This document shows positions 17,705 to 27,716 of a stretch of 64,000 bases of DNA, piece after piece (position 1 is the first letter of the stretch; each line of letters starts with the position of its first letter). The stretch is from contig NZ_AUIX01000009.1 in NCBI RefSeq assembly GCF_000423925.1, positions 62,001 to 126,000 on the forward strand, in the 5' to 3' direction. A model generated the notes under the pieces. That model was not told where the DNA came from. It made no database searches and saw only the letters and a list, made by a program, of their open reading frames with translations. Source of the stretch: Butyrivibrio sp. VCD2006. Its GTDB lineage: Bacteria > Bacillota > Clostridia > Lachnospirales > Lachnospiraceae. The position numbers and the translations under genes were made by a program.

Positions 17705-19813
17705 ATGATTGAAGCTAGCAAATTAACAGAAGAATTTGGATGTCTCGTTTTTAATGACAAGGTAATGAGAGACAGACTTCCCAAGGACATTTACAAGGCA
17801 GTACATAAGACAATAGAAAGAGGCAGCCACTTAGAGCTCGATGTAGCTAACTGTGTAGCTGCAGTTATGAAAGAATGGGCAGTTGAGAACGGTGCAACAC
17901 ACTTCACACACTGGTTCCAGCCCATGACAGGACTTACAGCTGAAAAGCATGACAGTTTCATTTCACCCATGGATGACGGCACGATCATCATGGAGTTTTC
18001 CGGAAAAGAGCTTGTAAAGGGCGAGCCTGATGCATCAAGCTTCCCTTCAGGCGGACTTCGTGCAACCTTTGAGGCCCGTGGTTATACAGCATGGGATCCC
18101 TCATCTCCAGCATTTATTAAGGACGGCTCACTGTACATCCCCACCGCTTTCTGCTCATACGGCGGCGAGGCTCTTGATAAAAAGACACCACTTCTTAGAT
18201 CCATGGAGGCTCTCTCCGAGGAAGCGGTAAAAGTACTCCACCTCCTGGGGTATGGGGATGTTCACAGAGTCAATACAACAATTGGTTCCGAGCAGGAATA
18301 TTTCCTTATTGATAAGGACAACTACAAAAAGAGAAAGGACCTTCTTTTCACAGGACGTACTCTTATCGGTGCTCCTGCAACAAAGGGTCAGGAAATGGAG
18401 GATCATTATTTCGGAGTTATCAAACCCAAGGTATCTGCATACATGCATGATCTTGATGAAGAACTCTGGAAGCTCGGAATCCCTGCTAAGACAAAGCACA
18501 ACGAGGTAGCTCCCGCTCAACATGAGCTTGCTCCCGTTTTTGAAACAGCAAACATCGCTGTTGATCACAACCAGCTTACAATGGAGGTTATGAAAAAAGT
18601 TGCCGATAAGCATAACTTCGCATGCCTCTTACATGAAAAGCCTTTTGAAGGAATCAATGGTTCAGGTAAGCATAACAACTGGTCAGTATGCACTGACACA
18701 GGTATGAACCTTCTTGATCCCGGAAAGAATCCCGGTGAGAACCTTCCTTTCCTTGTATTCCTTATGGCAGTTATCGCAGCTGTTGATGAGTATGCTCCAA
18801 TTCTCAGACTTTCAGTTGCATCTGCAGGAAACGACCACAGACTTGGTGGTAACGAGGCACCGCCGGCAATCATCTCAATTTTCGTAGGTGATGAGCTTGC
18901 ATCAGTTCTCAAGGGAGTTGAAGAAGGAACAGCTTATCAGAGCGCAGGTAAAGTTCAGATGGCTATGGGCGCTCAGGTACTTCCTCACTTCACAAAGGAC
19001 AACACCGACAGAAACAGAACATCACCCTTCGCCTTCACAGGTAACAAGTTTGAGTTCCGTATGCCCGGCTCTGCAGTATCTGTTGCTAATGCAAACATCG
19101 TACTTAACACAGCAGTAGCAGAAGAGCTTTCGAGACTTTATGAAAAGCTTTCAGCCTTCAGCGCAGACGAGCTTAAGGATAAGATCATGGATGTTCTTAA
19201 GGAAGAGCTTCTTGCACATAAGAGAGTTCTCTTTAATGGTAACGGCTATACAGAAGAGTGGGTTGAAGAAGCAGCAAAGAGAGGACTTCCTAACCTTAAG
19301 TCCCTTCCGGATGCAATGCCTTACTGGATTTCAGATGAGTCCATCGATCTCTTTACAAAGCATAATATCTTCACTAAGGAAGAACTTCACTCCAGATATG
19401 AGATCCTTCTTGAGAACTACTCAAAGTCAATCCATATCGAAGCACTTACAATGCAGGAGATGGTACGAAAAGACTTCACAGAAGGACTTATCGCTTACCA
19501 GAAAGATCTTACAAAGGAAATCATCCAGAAGAAGAGCCTCATCGATGGTGCTTGCGCAGAGCATGAGACAGGCATCTTAAAGACACTTGATGCTTCTTCT
19601 GCAGAGATGAGCAAGGCTCTTACAAAGCTTGCAGTTGATACAAAGACAGCTGAGGATAAGGCAGACATCTTAGATCAGGCAAGCTACTACGAGGAAGTAA
19701 TCCTTAAGGATATGGATGAAGTTAGAAAGTATGTAGACGAGGCAGAGGCTCTTATCCCTGATAAGTACTTAAGCTATCCTACATACGGACAGCTCCTCTT
19801 CTCATTAAGATAA
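17705..19813 (+). CDS. glnN: Glutamine synthetase, type III
   Basis: About 702 residues, the size of GS III (GlnN) rather than the 440-470 of GS I. Contains [53 protein letters not shown] (the metal/glutamate site) and GSGKHNNWS (ATP site). Forms glutamine from glutamate, NH4+ and ATP in the cytosol. ATG 17705 follows AGGAGG; ATG 17678 lies inside the upstream palindromic repeat and is not the start. It stands between asnB and glutamate synthase, so ammonium entering through Amt can pass to glutamine and then to glutamate. Confidence 0.96.
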   Translation: MIEASKLTEEFGCLVFNDKVMRDRLPKDIYKAVHKTIERGSHLELDVANCVAAVMKEWAVENGATHFTHWFQPMTGLTAEKHDSFISPMDDGTIIMEFSGKELVKGEPDASSFPSGGLRATFEARGYTAWDPSSPAFIKDGSLYIPTAFCSYGGEALDKKTPLLRSMEALSEEAVKVLHLLGYGDVHRVNTTIGSEQEYFLIDKDNYKKRKDLLFTGRTLIGAPATKGQEMEDHYFGVIKPKVSAYMHDLDEELWKLGIPAKTKHNEVAPAQHELAPVFETANIAVDHNQLTMEVMKKVADKHNFACLLHEKPFEGINGSGKHNNWSVCTDTGMNLLDPGKNPGENLPFLVFLMAVIAAVDEYAPILRLSVASAGNDHRLGGNEAPPAIISIFVGDELASVLKGVEEGTAYQSAGKVQMAMGAQVLPHFTKDNTDRNRTSPFAFTGNKFEFRMPGSAVSVANANIVLNTAVAEELSRLYEKLSAFSADELKDKIMDVLKEELLAHKRVLFNGNGYTEEWVEEAAKRGLPNLKSLPDAMPYWISDESIDLFTKHNIFTKEELHSRYEILLENYSKSIHIEALTMQEMVRKDFTEGLIAYQKDLTKEIIQKKSLIDGACAEHETGILKTLDASSAEMSKALTKLAVDTKTAEDKADILDQASYYEEVILKDMDEVRKYVDEAEALIPDKYLSYPTYGQLLFSLR

Positions 19814-19900
19814 AACTGATAAGCTCGGTACATCATACCTTGAGCAGAAAATACAGCTTAAAAATTTCTTGAGAAAAGATCGGACCCGGATTACGTACAC

Positions 19901-20018
19901 AGCTCCTTGATTCAAATACTCAACTCCTTGAGTCAAAACATAACTCCTCGAGTTAATTACAAAACTCCTTAAGTTAAGTAAATTACTCCTTGAGCTAAGT
20001 AAATTACTCCTTGAGCTA
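19901..20018. repeat. Six-copy 21-bp phased repeat array
   Basis: ACTCCTTGAG-like units start at about 19901, 19922, 19942, 19963, 19984 and 20005, with period 20-21 bp. Several units are small palindromes (AACTC-CTC-GAGTT). A 21-bp period equals two helical turns, so all units face the same side of the DNA. Placed 262 bp before gltB. Could be an operator array or a decaying repeat; no regulator is identified. Confidence 0.7.
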
Positions 20019-20093
20019 AATACGTAACCATCCGGCTCCGTGATAACAATTAGAAGTTGTGGATTCAAACTCCAAGCTTCGGGTTAAGCTAGA

Positions 20094-20229
20094 TGAGATA
20101 TACAATACTTTGCGAACTGTGAACCACGAAGCTGAGACCAATCACTCGTAAGTGCCTTTGCACGAAGCGAGTGATGCTATGGGCTCAGCGAAGTTTTCGG
20201 TTCAACGTGAGCAAATAGTGTATATCTCA
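20094..20229. repeat. 136-bp foldback upstream of gltB
   Basis: TGAGATATACA (20094-20104) is the exact reverse complement of 20219-20229. Further nested arms continue inward: TTTGC and GAACC blocks, AGCTGAG with CTCAGC, ATCACTCG (20141-20148) with CGAGTGAT (20168-20175), and GTGC-CTTT-GCAC at the tip. This may be a MITE-like insertion or a structured RNA leader of the glutamate synthase message. The terminal arms carry no obvious target-site duplication that I can confirm. Confidence 0.7.
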
Positions 20230-20279
20230 TTGAAGCGTACCCAAAGCTGGAGTTTGCTAATAATATAAAGGTGGAGACG

Positions 20280-23200
20280 ATGGAAAGTTGGTTTAATGAT
20301 AGGGATGCCTGCGGAATAGGCGCCGTTATAAATATAGATGGCAAAGCGGACAACAAAGTTCTTGATGATGCCCTCAGCATAGTCGAGAAACTTGAGCACA
20401 GAGCCGGTAAAGATGCCACAGGTAAAGTCGGCGACGGCGTAGGAATCCTGGTTCAGATATCGCATAAATTCTTTTCAAAGCAGGCAGGAAAGCTGGGAAT
20501 CACTCTTAAGGATGCCGGTGATTACGGAATCGGTATGTTCTTCTTTCCCCAGGATTCCATGAAAAGAATGTTTGCAAAGCGCATGCTTGAAGTAATAGCA
20601 GAGAAAGAAAACCTGAAGGTTCTCGGCTGGAGAGATGTGGAAATCCATCCCGAGATATTAGGTGAAGTTGCAAGAAACTGCATGCCGTATATTTGTCAGT
20701 GCTTCATAGAAAGACCTGATGATGCAGCTAGAGGAATCGAGTTTGACAGAAGACTTTATTGTTTAAGAAGAGAGTATGAAAAATCCTCAGAGGATACTTA
20801 TATCTGCTCTTTTTCATCAAGAACAATAGTATATAAGGGTATGTTCCTTGTGGGACAGCTCCGCAATTTCTATGAGGATCTGCTCTCACCTGACTATCGT
20901 ACAGCAGTTGCTCTTGTACACAGCCGTTTTTCAACAAATACAACACCTTCATGGCAGAGAGCTCATCCGTACAGGATGATCGCACATAATGGTGAGATCA
21001 ATACAATTCGCGGTAACAGCGACAGAATGCTTGCCCGTGAAGAGACGATGCATTCTGATGTTTTTGGGGATGATCTGGGAAAAGTGTATCCTGTAATCGC
21101 TTCCTCAGGATCAGATTCAGCAATGCTTGATAATACTCTTGAATTCCTTTACATGAACGGAATGGATCTTCCGCTTGCCATGATGCTCACAATTCCTGAG
21201 CCCTGGAAGCACAATGACTTCATGGCACAGGACAGAAAGGATTTCTATCATTATTACGCAACAATGATGGAGCCTTGGGATGGCCCTGCTGCTGTACTTT
21301 TCACAGACGGTGAAGTGTTTGGTGCAACTCTTGATAGAAACGGTCTGAGACCTTCGAGATATTATGTGACTAAGGATGGCAGACTCATTCTTGCCTCCGA
21401 GGTTGGCGTACTGGATATTCCCGAAGAGAATATTCTTAAAAAATCACGTTTATCACCGGGACACATGCTCCTTGTTGATACAAAACAGGGACGAATCATC
21501 TCCGATGAGGAATGTAAGGAGAAATATGCAACCGCTAAGCCTTACGGTGAGTGGCTTGACAGACATCTTTTGCATCTTAACAAGCTTACGATTCCTAATA
21601 AGAAGATACCGACCAATACTCAGGAGATGCGCGATAAGCTCTACAAGGTATTCGGATATTCCTATGAGGATGTAAAGAGCCAGATCATGCCTATGGCAAC
21701 AAACGGAATTGAACCCACGGTTTCCATGGGTACAGACATTCCCCTGGCTATGCTTTCACAGCACCATCAGCCGCTTTTCTGCTACTTTAAGCAGCTCTTT
21801 GCACAGGTTACAAATCCGCCTATCGACTCACTTAGAGAAAAGGTGGTAACAGATACAACTGTTTACATCGGTTCTGATGGTAACCTCTTGGAGGAAAAGA
21901 GCGACAACTGCCGTGTGCTTGAAGTAAATAACCCGATTTTGACAGGTGTTGACCTGATGAAGATTGAAGCACTTGATCAGTCCGGCTTCCATGTAAGAAA
22001 GATATCTCTTCTTTATTACAAGAACACTCCGGTTGAGAGAGCTTTAGAGCAGCTTTGCATCTCTGTGGACAGAGCTGTTGCGGATGGAATCAACATAATA
22101 ATCCTCTCTGACAGAGGCATTGATGAAAACCATATGCCGATACCTTCACTTCTTGCAGTATCTGCTGTCGAGCAGCATCTCGTAAGAACCAAGAGACGTA
22201 CTGCGGTATCACTTATCCTTGAGAGCGGTGAGCCCAGAGATGTACATCAGATAGCTACACTTCTTGGTTTTGGTGCAAGAGCAATCAATCCGTATCTTGC
22301 ACAGGAATGCATCGCAGAGCTTATTGATATAGGAATTCTTGATAAGGATTATCACACTGCGATAGAGGACTATAACAAGGCACTTCTTGGCGGTGTTGTT
22401 AAGATTGCGGCTAAGATGGGTATTTCAACACTTCAGTCCTATCAGTCAGCAAAAATATTTGAAGCTATCGGTCTTTCAGCAGAGTTTGTTGATAAGTACT
22501 TTACAGGTACCGTTAGCCGTGTGGGCGGAATCGGCATCAAAGAAATTGGGGAGGATGTTGAGCTTCGTCACAATAAGGCATTTGATCCGCTCGGACTTTC
22601 AACAGATTCTACCCTTGATTCAATCGGCTTCCACACACTCAGAAGCGGTGAGGATAAGGAAGATCACATGTATAGTCCTAAGACTATCGTTACTCTTCAG
22701 AGAGCTGTAAGAGAGGGTGACTACGAGAGATTCAAGGAATATACAAAAATGGTAGATGATGAGGACAGACCTCATACACTTCGTGCACTTTTATCATTTG
22801 TTCCCGCAGAAAAACCGGTTCCACTTGATGAGGTTGAGAGCGAGGAAGAGATAGTTAAGCACTTCCAGACCGGAGCTATGTCCTACGGTTCACTTTCAAA
22901 GGAAGCACATGAAACTCTTGCCATTGCCATGAACAGGCTTGGAGGAAAATCCAACACAGGTGAAGGTGGTGAGGATGTTGCCAGATTCGGTACAGAGAGA
23001 AACAGTGCTGTAAAACAGGTTGCATCAGGAAGATTCGGTGTAAGCAGCGGATACCTCCAGAGTGCACAGGAGATTCAGATAAAGATGGCTCAGGGTGCTA
23101 AGCCCGGTGAAGGTGGACATCTTCCCGGAAAGAAAGTCTACCCTTGGGTTGCAGCTACAAGATTTTCAACTCCCGGCGTAGCACTTATATCACCTCCGCC

Positions 23201-24827
23201 GCACCACGATATTTATTCAATCGAGGATCTTGCACAGCTTATTTATGACCTTAAAAATGCAAATGATAAGGCAAGAATCTCAGTTAAGCTTGTATCTGAG
23301 GCGGGCGTAGGTACCATTGCTTCAGGTGTTGCCAAAGCAGGCGCGCAGGTAATCCTTGTATCAGGCTATGACGGAGGAACAGGAGCTGCTCCTTCATCAT
23401 CAGTACATCACGCAGGACTTCCCTGGGAGCTTGGTGTAAGCGAAGCTCATCAATCCCTGCTTGATAATGGACTTAGAAGCAGAGTAGTTCTTGAGACTGA
23501 CGGAAAACTGATGACAGGTAGAGACGTAGCTATAGCAGCACTTCTTGGTGCAGAGGAATTCGGTTTTGCTACAGCTCCCCTTGTATGCATGGGCTGTATG
23601 ATGATGAGAGTCTGCAACAAGGATACTTGTCCTGTAGGTATCGCAACTCAGAATGAAGAGCTCAGAAAGAGATTTAAGGGTAAGCCTGAGCACGTAATGA
23701 ACTTCATGCTTTTCGTGGCAAGACAGCTTCGTGAAATCATGAGTGAGCTTGGATTCAGAAAAGTCACAGACATGGTAGGAAGAACCGACTGCCTGAAAAT
23801 GAGAAGTGTTCCGAAAGCAAGATGCAAGGATGCAGCTGATCTTCAGAGAATCCTTAACAGTGCATATGCAGGAAGAGAAAAGAACCACTTTGAACCTGCA
23901 GATGTTTATGATTTCGGTCTGGAGAAAACACTGGATTCAAAGGTGCTTATCCCTGAGTATGAGAAAGGAAAGGACGCACTTAAAAAGAGCCTTCAGTCTT
24001 CAAAGGGATATGGCGATAAGGCAGCAAAGAAAGCCGGTATTAGTATCAATGTAGATATATCAAGTACAGACCGAAGCTTTGGTACATTACTTGGAAGCAG
24101 AGTTACTGCTGATTTTGCTAATAACCTGTCTGATGATTCCATTCAGGTTACCGCACATGGCGGCGGTGGTCAGTCCTTTGGTGCATTCCTTCCTAAGGGT
24201 GTGACCTTGAAGCTCTATGGTGATGCAAATGATGGCTTCGGAAAAGGATTATCCGGCGGTAAGGTAATTGTAAGACCTTCTGAGAAGGCAACCTACAAAG
24301 CCCATGAAAATATAATTATTGGTAACGTTGCTCTTTATGGAGCAACAGCAGGAAAAGCATATGTATGCGGTGTTGCCGGTGAGAGATTCTGTGTAAGAAA
24401 TTCCGGTGCAGTTGCGGTTTCCGAAGGCTGCGGAGATCACGGCCTTGAGTATATGACCGGTGGTAGAGCGGTTATTCTTGGAATGACAGGTAAAAACTTT
24501 GCAGCCGGTATGAGCGGCGGTATCGCTTATGTTCTTGATAAGGAACACACACTTTATCTTCGTATGAATAAGGATATGTCTTCTCTCTATGAGGTTACTG
24601 AGAAGTACGATATTGCAGAACTTCACTCAATCCTTGAGGATTACGTAAAGGAGACAGATTCTGAATATGGAAAAGAGATTCTTGATAACTTTGATGATTA
24701 CATCGCTGACTTCAAGAAGATTGTTCCTAACGATTATCAGAAGATGCTCACTGCGATCGGTAAATACGAAGAGCAGGGCATTGATCACGAGCACGCAGTA
24801 TTAGAAGCTTTCAAAGAACTTACATAA
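20280..24827 (+). CDS. gltB: Glutamate synthase, large subunit
   Basis: About 1515 residues. The short propeptide MESWFNDRDA precedes the nucleophilic Cys11 of the class II glutaminase (ACGIGAV), so processing is expected. The central domain, the FMN-binding TIM barrel (GGKSNTGEGGED, KPGEGGHLPGKKV, SGYDGGTGAAPSSS), the 3Fe-4S cysteines (CMGCMMMRVCNKDTC) and the C-terminal GXGXG beta-helix (GGGGQSFGAFL) are all visible. Converts glutamine and 2-oxoglutarate to two glutamates. ATG 20280 is preferred over GTG 20271 because AAAGGTGGAG covers the latter. gltD follows after a palindromic repeat. Confidence 0.96.
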   Translation: MESWFNDRDACGIGAVINIDGKADNKVLDDALSIVEKLEHRAGKDATGKVGDGVGILVQISHKFFSKQAGKLGITLKDAGDYGIGMFFFPQDSMKRMFAKRMLEVIAEKENLKVLGWRDVEIHPEILGEVARNCMPYICQCFIERPDDAARGIEFDRRLYCLRREYEKSSEDTYICSFSSRTIVYKGMFLVGQLRNFYEDLLSPDYRTAVALVHSRFSTNTTPSWQRAHPYRMIAHNGEINTIRGNSDRMLAREETMHSDVFGDDLGKVYPVIASSGSDSAMLDNTLEFLYMNGMDLPLAMMLTIPEPWKHNDFMAQDRKDFYHYYATMMEPWDGPAAVLFTDGEVFGATLDRNGLRPSRYYVTKDGRLILASEVGVLDIPEENILKKSRLSPGHMLLVDTKQGRIISDEECKEKYATAKPYGEWLDRHLLHLNKLTIPNKKIPTNTQEMRDKLYKVFGYSYEDVKSQIMPMATNGIEPTVSMGTDIPLAMLSQHHQPLFCYFKQLFAQVTNPPIDSLREKVVTDTTVYIGSDGNLLEEKSDNCRVLEVNNPILTGVDLMKIEALDQSGFHVRKISLLYYKNTPVERALEQLCISVDRAVADGINIIILSDRGIDENHMPIPSLLAVSAVEQHLVRTKRRTAVSLILESGEPRDVHQIATLLGFGARAINPYLAQECIAELIDIGILDKDYHTAIEDYNKALLGGVVKIAAKMGISTLQSYQSAKIFEAIGLSAEFVDKYFTGTVSRVGGIGIKEIGEDVELRHNKAFDPLGLSTDSTLDSIGFHTLRSGEDKEDHMYSPKTIVTLQRAVREGDYERFKEYTKMVDDEDRPHTLRALLSFVPAEKPVPLDEVESEEEIVKHFQTGAMSYGSLSKEAHETLAIAMNRLGGKSNTGEGGEDVARFGTERNSAVKQVASGRFGVSSGYLQSAQEIQIKMAQGAKPGEGGHLPGKKVYPWVAATRFSTPGVALISPPPHHDIYSIEDLAQLIYDLKNANDKARISVKLVSEAGVGTIASGVAKAGAQVILVSGYDGGTGAAPSSSVHHAGLPWELGVSEAHQSLLDNGLRSRVVLETDGKLMTGRDVAIAALLGAEEFGFATAPLVCMGCMMMRVCNKDTCPVGIATQNEELRKRFKGKPEHVMNFMLFVARQLREIMSELGFRKVTDMVGRTDCLKMRSVPKARCKDAADLQRILNSAYAGREKNHFEPADVYDFGLEKTLDSKVLIPEYEKGKDALKKSLQSSKGYGDKAAKKAGISINVDISSTDRSFGTLLGSRVTADFANNLSDDSIQVTAHGGGGQSFGAFLPKGVTLKLYGDANDGFGKGLSGGKVIVRPSEKATYKAHENIIIGNVALYGATAGKAYVCGVAGERFCVRNSGAVAVSEGCGDHGLEYMTGGRAVILGMTGKNFAAGMSGGIAYVLDKEHTLYLRMNKDMSSLYEVTEKYDIAELHSILEDYVKETDSEYGKEILDNFDDYIADFKKIVPNDYQKMLTAIGKYEEQGIDHEHAVLEAFKELT

Positions 24828-24893
24828 TAAATCTGAAGCATACAAAATATGCCTTTCCTCTGGGATAAGGAGTAAGTGCAAGAAAAATAAATT

Positions 24894-24993
24894 GCCTTCC
24901 CCCTTTGGGGCGCACGACATCCGGGGGATGTCGGTTTTGCGCCGACCGAAGCGGAGCGGAGACAAGGTGTCAGCGAAGCTGACGGATGAGGGC
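24894..24993 (+). repeat. Long palindromic element before gltD
   Basis: Starts with CCTTCCCCCTTTGGGG, holds a nested hairpin (GGCGC ... GCGCC around GACATCC/GGATGTC), then TCAGC-GAA-GCTGA and GGATGAGGG. It is a longer version of the element before glnN. Its last bases, GAGGG (24988-24992), sit 5 nt before the gltD ATG and look like the gene's Shine-Dalgarno. Confidence 0.8.
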
Positions 24994-24997
24994 AAAA

Positions 24998-26485
24998 ATG
25001 GGAAAAGACACAGGATTTTTAGAATATAACAGAACAAATAATAGGGACGTACCGCCCGCTGAGCGAATCAAAAACTTCGAGGAGTTTCACACTCCTCTTG
25101 ATTCCGAAAGCAGAAGAAAGCAGGCCGCAAGATGCATGAATTGCGGAGTTCCTTTCTGCCAGTCAGCAATGAACCTCAGTGGAATGGTAGTAGGATGTCC
25201 CTTAAATAATCTGATACCTGAATGGAATGATGAGGTATACAGAGGACATGATGAGCATGCATTTGCAAGGCTCCACAAAACAAGTAATTTTCCGGAATTT
25301 ACCGGAAGAGTATGTCCGGCACTTTGCGAAAAAGCCTGCATGTGCGGACAAAACGGGGATGCGGTTACGGTTCATGACAATGAGCTTTTCCTCGTTGAAA
25401 CAGCTTATAAAAATGGCTATATAAAGCCTTTTATACCTACAATCAGAAGTGGAAAGAAAATTGCCGTTATAGGAAGCGGACCTTCAGGTCTCGCAGTAGC
25501 GGATGAGCTTAATCACAGAGGACATAACGTAGAGGTCTTCGAGAGAGAGGATGAAATCGGCGGACTTTTGATGTATGGTATCCCCAACATGAAGCTTGAT
25601 AAGAGCGTGATCAAGCGCAGAAGAAAGCTCATGGAAAAAGAGGGAGTTGTTTTCCATACTAATTCAGACGTTGGAAATGATGTGAAGTCGAAGGAGCTGC
25701 TTGCAAAGTTTGATGCAGTTGTTCTCTGCTGCGGAGCTAAGAAACCCAGGCCTCTTGCAGTAGCAGATCCTGAAAAGGTTAAGGGAGTATACAACGCTGT
25801 AGACTTCCTTACAAAAACAACCAAGGCACTTGTTAGGAGCGGCGGCAAAACAGTTTCCTCCCTTGAAGCTGAGGGCGGATACATTGATGCAAAGGGTAAG
25901 AATGTTGTTATTGTCGGAGGCGGTGATACCGGTAATGACTGTATCGGAACAGTAATAAGACATGGTGCAAAGAGTGTAACTGCTCTTGAGATGATGCCTA
26001 AACCTCCCGTAACACGCGCCGAAAATAACCCATGGCCGGAGTGGCCAAAGACTCTTAAAACTGATTATGGCCATGAAGAAGCAATCTACGTATTTGGCGA
26101 AGATCCCAGAGTCTTTGAGACAACAGTTAAGAGTGTTACCACAGATAAAAAGGGGAATCTCAAGCAGATAGAAACTGTAAAGGTTACCTTCAAGGATGGT
26201 AAGCTGACTGAGGTTGCAGGTACTGAAAAAACTCTGAAATGTGATATACTTTTAATAGCCGCAGGGTTTATTGGATGTGAAGATTACACAGCTGATGAGT
26301 TTTCTGTAAAGCGCAGCCAAAGGGGCACAGTTATTACGGATGAGAGCGGCTACCACATCGAAGGTACCAAGCTTTTTTCGGCCGGTGACATGAGAAGAGG
26401 ACAGTCTCTTGTCGTATGGGCTATTGCTGAGGGCAGAGCCTGCGCAAAGGAAGTAGATGAGTACCTGATGGGATATACGAATTAA
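24998..26485 (+). CDS. gltD: Glutamate synthase, small subunit
   Basis: About 495 residues. Two N-terminal cysteine clusters for 4Fe-4S centres (CMNCGVPFCQ, CPALCEKAC), an FAD-binding GSGPSGLAVA and an NAD(P)H-binding GGGDTGNDCIG are present. It passes electrons from NAD(P)H to GltB. ATG 24998 is chosen; ATG 24986 lies inside the repeat. The only ribosome binding site is the GAGGG at the end of the palindromic element, so the repeat seems to set its translation. Confidence 0.95.
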   Translation: MGKDTGFLEYNRTNNRDVPPAERIKNFEEFHTPLDSESRRKQAARCMNCGVPFCQSAMNLSGMVVGCPLNNLIPEWNDEVYRGHDEHAFARLHKTSNFPEFTGRVCPALCEKACMCGQNGDAVTVHDNELFLVETAYKNGYIKPFIPTIRSGKKIAVIGSGPSGLAVADELNHRGHNVEVFEREDEIGGLLMYGIPNMKLDKSVIKRRRKLMEKEGVVFHTNSDVGNDVKSKELLAKFDAVVLCCGAKKPRPLAVADPEKVKGVYNAVDFLTKTTKALVRSGGKTVSSLEAEGGYIDAKGKNVVIVGGGDTGNDCIGTVIRHGAKSVTALEMMPKPPVTRAENNPWPEWPKTLKTDYGHEEAIYVFGEDPRVFETTVKSVTTDKKGNLKQIETVKVTFKDGKLTEVAGTEKTLKCDILLIAAGFIGCEDYTADEFSVKRSQRGTVITDESGYHIEGTKLFSAGDMRRGQSLVVWAIAEGRACAKEVDEYLMGYTN

Positions 26486-26507
26486 TTCAGAGTAGCCTAT
26501 TTTCTTG

Positions 26508-26541
26508 TCCTATAGGAAAATTATTCGAATTTCCTGTAGGA
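26508..26541. terminator. Hairpin after gltD
   Basis: TCCTATAGGAAA (26508-26519) pairs with TTTCCTGTAGGA (26530-26541), a 12-bp stem with one wobble. There is no T-run on the plus strand, so termination is uncertain. Confidence 0.45.
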
Positions 26542-26634
26542 TAAAAGTGCGTACCAAGCTTATTATTTTACTTTTAGCCTGATTATGTATGCGGGCGATG
26601 GAGAATAAGTTACTCTTTATGGGGGAAGTTTGGT

Positions 26635-27708
26635 ATGGGTGAGAATTCAGCATATTATAACGAATTACAAAATAGAAGAAGAGATAATATCAATGGCGTT
26701 AAGCAGCTGCTTCCGCAGTATGCTCACGGTTTTGTCGATGAGTGCCTGCTAAGGTACCAGATAAACACTGCATACAGCTATGCCCATGATATTTATTTCT
26801 TCTTTTGCTTTATTAAGGAATGCAATCCTTTATGTAAGAATCTGGAGATAAAAGAGATTCCGATTTCAGTACTTGAGCAGCTTCGAGCTCCTGATATCAA
26901 CGAGTTTCAGACCTACGTTGCTGCCGGTCATAAGGTGACGAAGGCCGGTATCAAGCAGGCCAGGGATAAGGCTATTGCTAGAAAAATGGCTGCTGTAAGG
27001 AACTTTTTTAAATACCTTATTAAGTTTGAATATCTTCAAAATGATCCGACATTAAAGGCTGCTTCCAAGACCAAGGAGAAGCAGAGAAGATCTATTAATC
27101 GTCTCGACAGCGACCAGGTGAAGCAGCTTATGGACACTGTTTCAACTGTAAAGTCCGGATCACACCATTCGCAGGTAATGTCCGAACTTACAGCTAAGCG
27201 TGATCTTGCAATAATCACACTTTTACTTAACACAGGAATGCGTGTATCTGAGTGCGCAGGCCTGGACCTTGATGATGTGGATTTTAATACGAATACTATT
27301 AAGATTGTCCGAAAGGGTGGCTTTGAGGACGAACTCTATATCAGCGAGATAGTCAGAAATACTCTTCGCGACTACATCAATAATGAGAGGGACTCCCTCC
27401 TTGAAGATGAAGAACAGGATGCGCTTTTCATATCACTTAAGCACAGCAGACTTTCAGTCCGCAGCATCCAGCATATGGTAGGTAAATATGGAAAGAACAT
27501 GGGGCTTGAGAAAAACCTCACCCCCCATAAGCTTCGTCGTACCTACGGCACAGCACTTTACAATAAGACCAGTGACATCTACATGGTGGCAGATGTCCTT
27601 GGTCATAAGGATGTAAACACCACAGTTAAGCACTACGCAGCAGTAGAAGAGGAGCACAAGAGACGCGCCGCCGGGATTGATATCTACGGTATGAATGAGG
27701 ATGAATGA
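26635..27708 (+). CDS. Tyrosine recombinase (XerC/D-like integrase)
   Basis: 357 residues. N-terminal SAM-like core-binding domain (~20-135) and a catalytic domain with the expected residues: Arg in NTGMRVSECAGL, Lys in VRKGGFEDEL, HKLRR, the HKD of LGHKDVNTTVKHY and the Tyr in KHYA. It cuts and joins DNA at specific sites. No attachment site, phage or transposon genes flank it, so it may be a chromosomal recombinase for a local invertible or a housekeeping XerD-like paralog. Binding site GGGGGAAG precedes ATG 26635. Its end faces the radical SAM gene across 8 bp. Confidence 0.9.
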   Translation: MGENSAYYNELQNRRRDNINGVKQLLPQYAHGFVDECLLRYQINTAYSYAHDIYFFFCFIKECNPLCKNLEIKEIPISVLEQLRAPDINEFQTYVAAGHKVTKAGIKQARDKAIARKMAAVRNFFKYLIKFEYLQNDPTLKAASKTKEKQRRSINRLDSDQVKQLMDTVSTVKSGSHHSQVMSELTAKRDLAIITLLLNTGMRVSECAGLDLDDVDFNTNTIKIVRKGGFEDELYISEIVRNTLRDYINNERDSLLEDEEQDALFISLKHSRLSVRSIQHMVGKYGKNMGLEKNLTPHKLRRTYGTALYNKTSDIYMVADVLGHKDVNTTVKHYAAVEEEHKRRAAGIDIYGMNEDE

Positions 27709-27716
27709 CAGGTGTT

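Noticed and set aside
26486..26634. Attachment site for the tyrosine recombinase
   Set aside because: Only one hairpin is present; no tRNA end or direct repeat flanks the gene.
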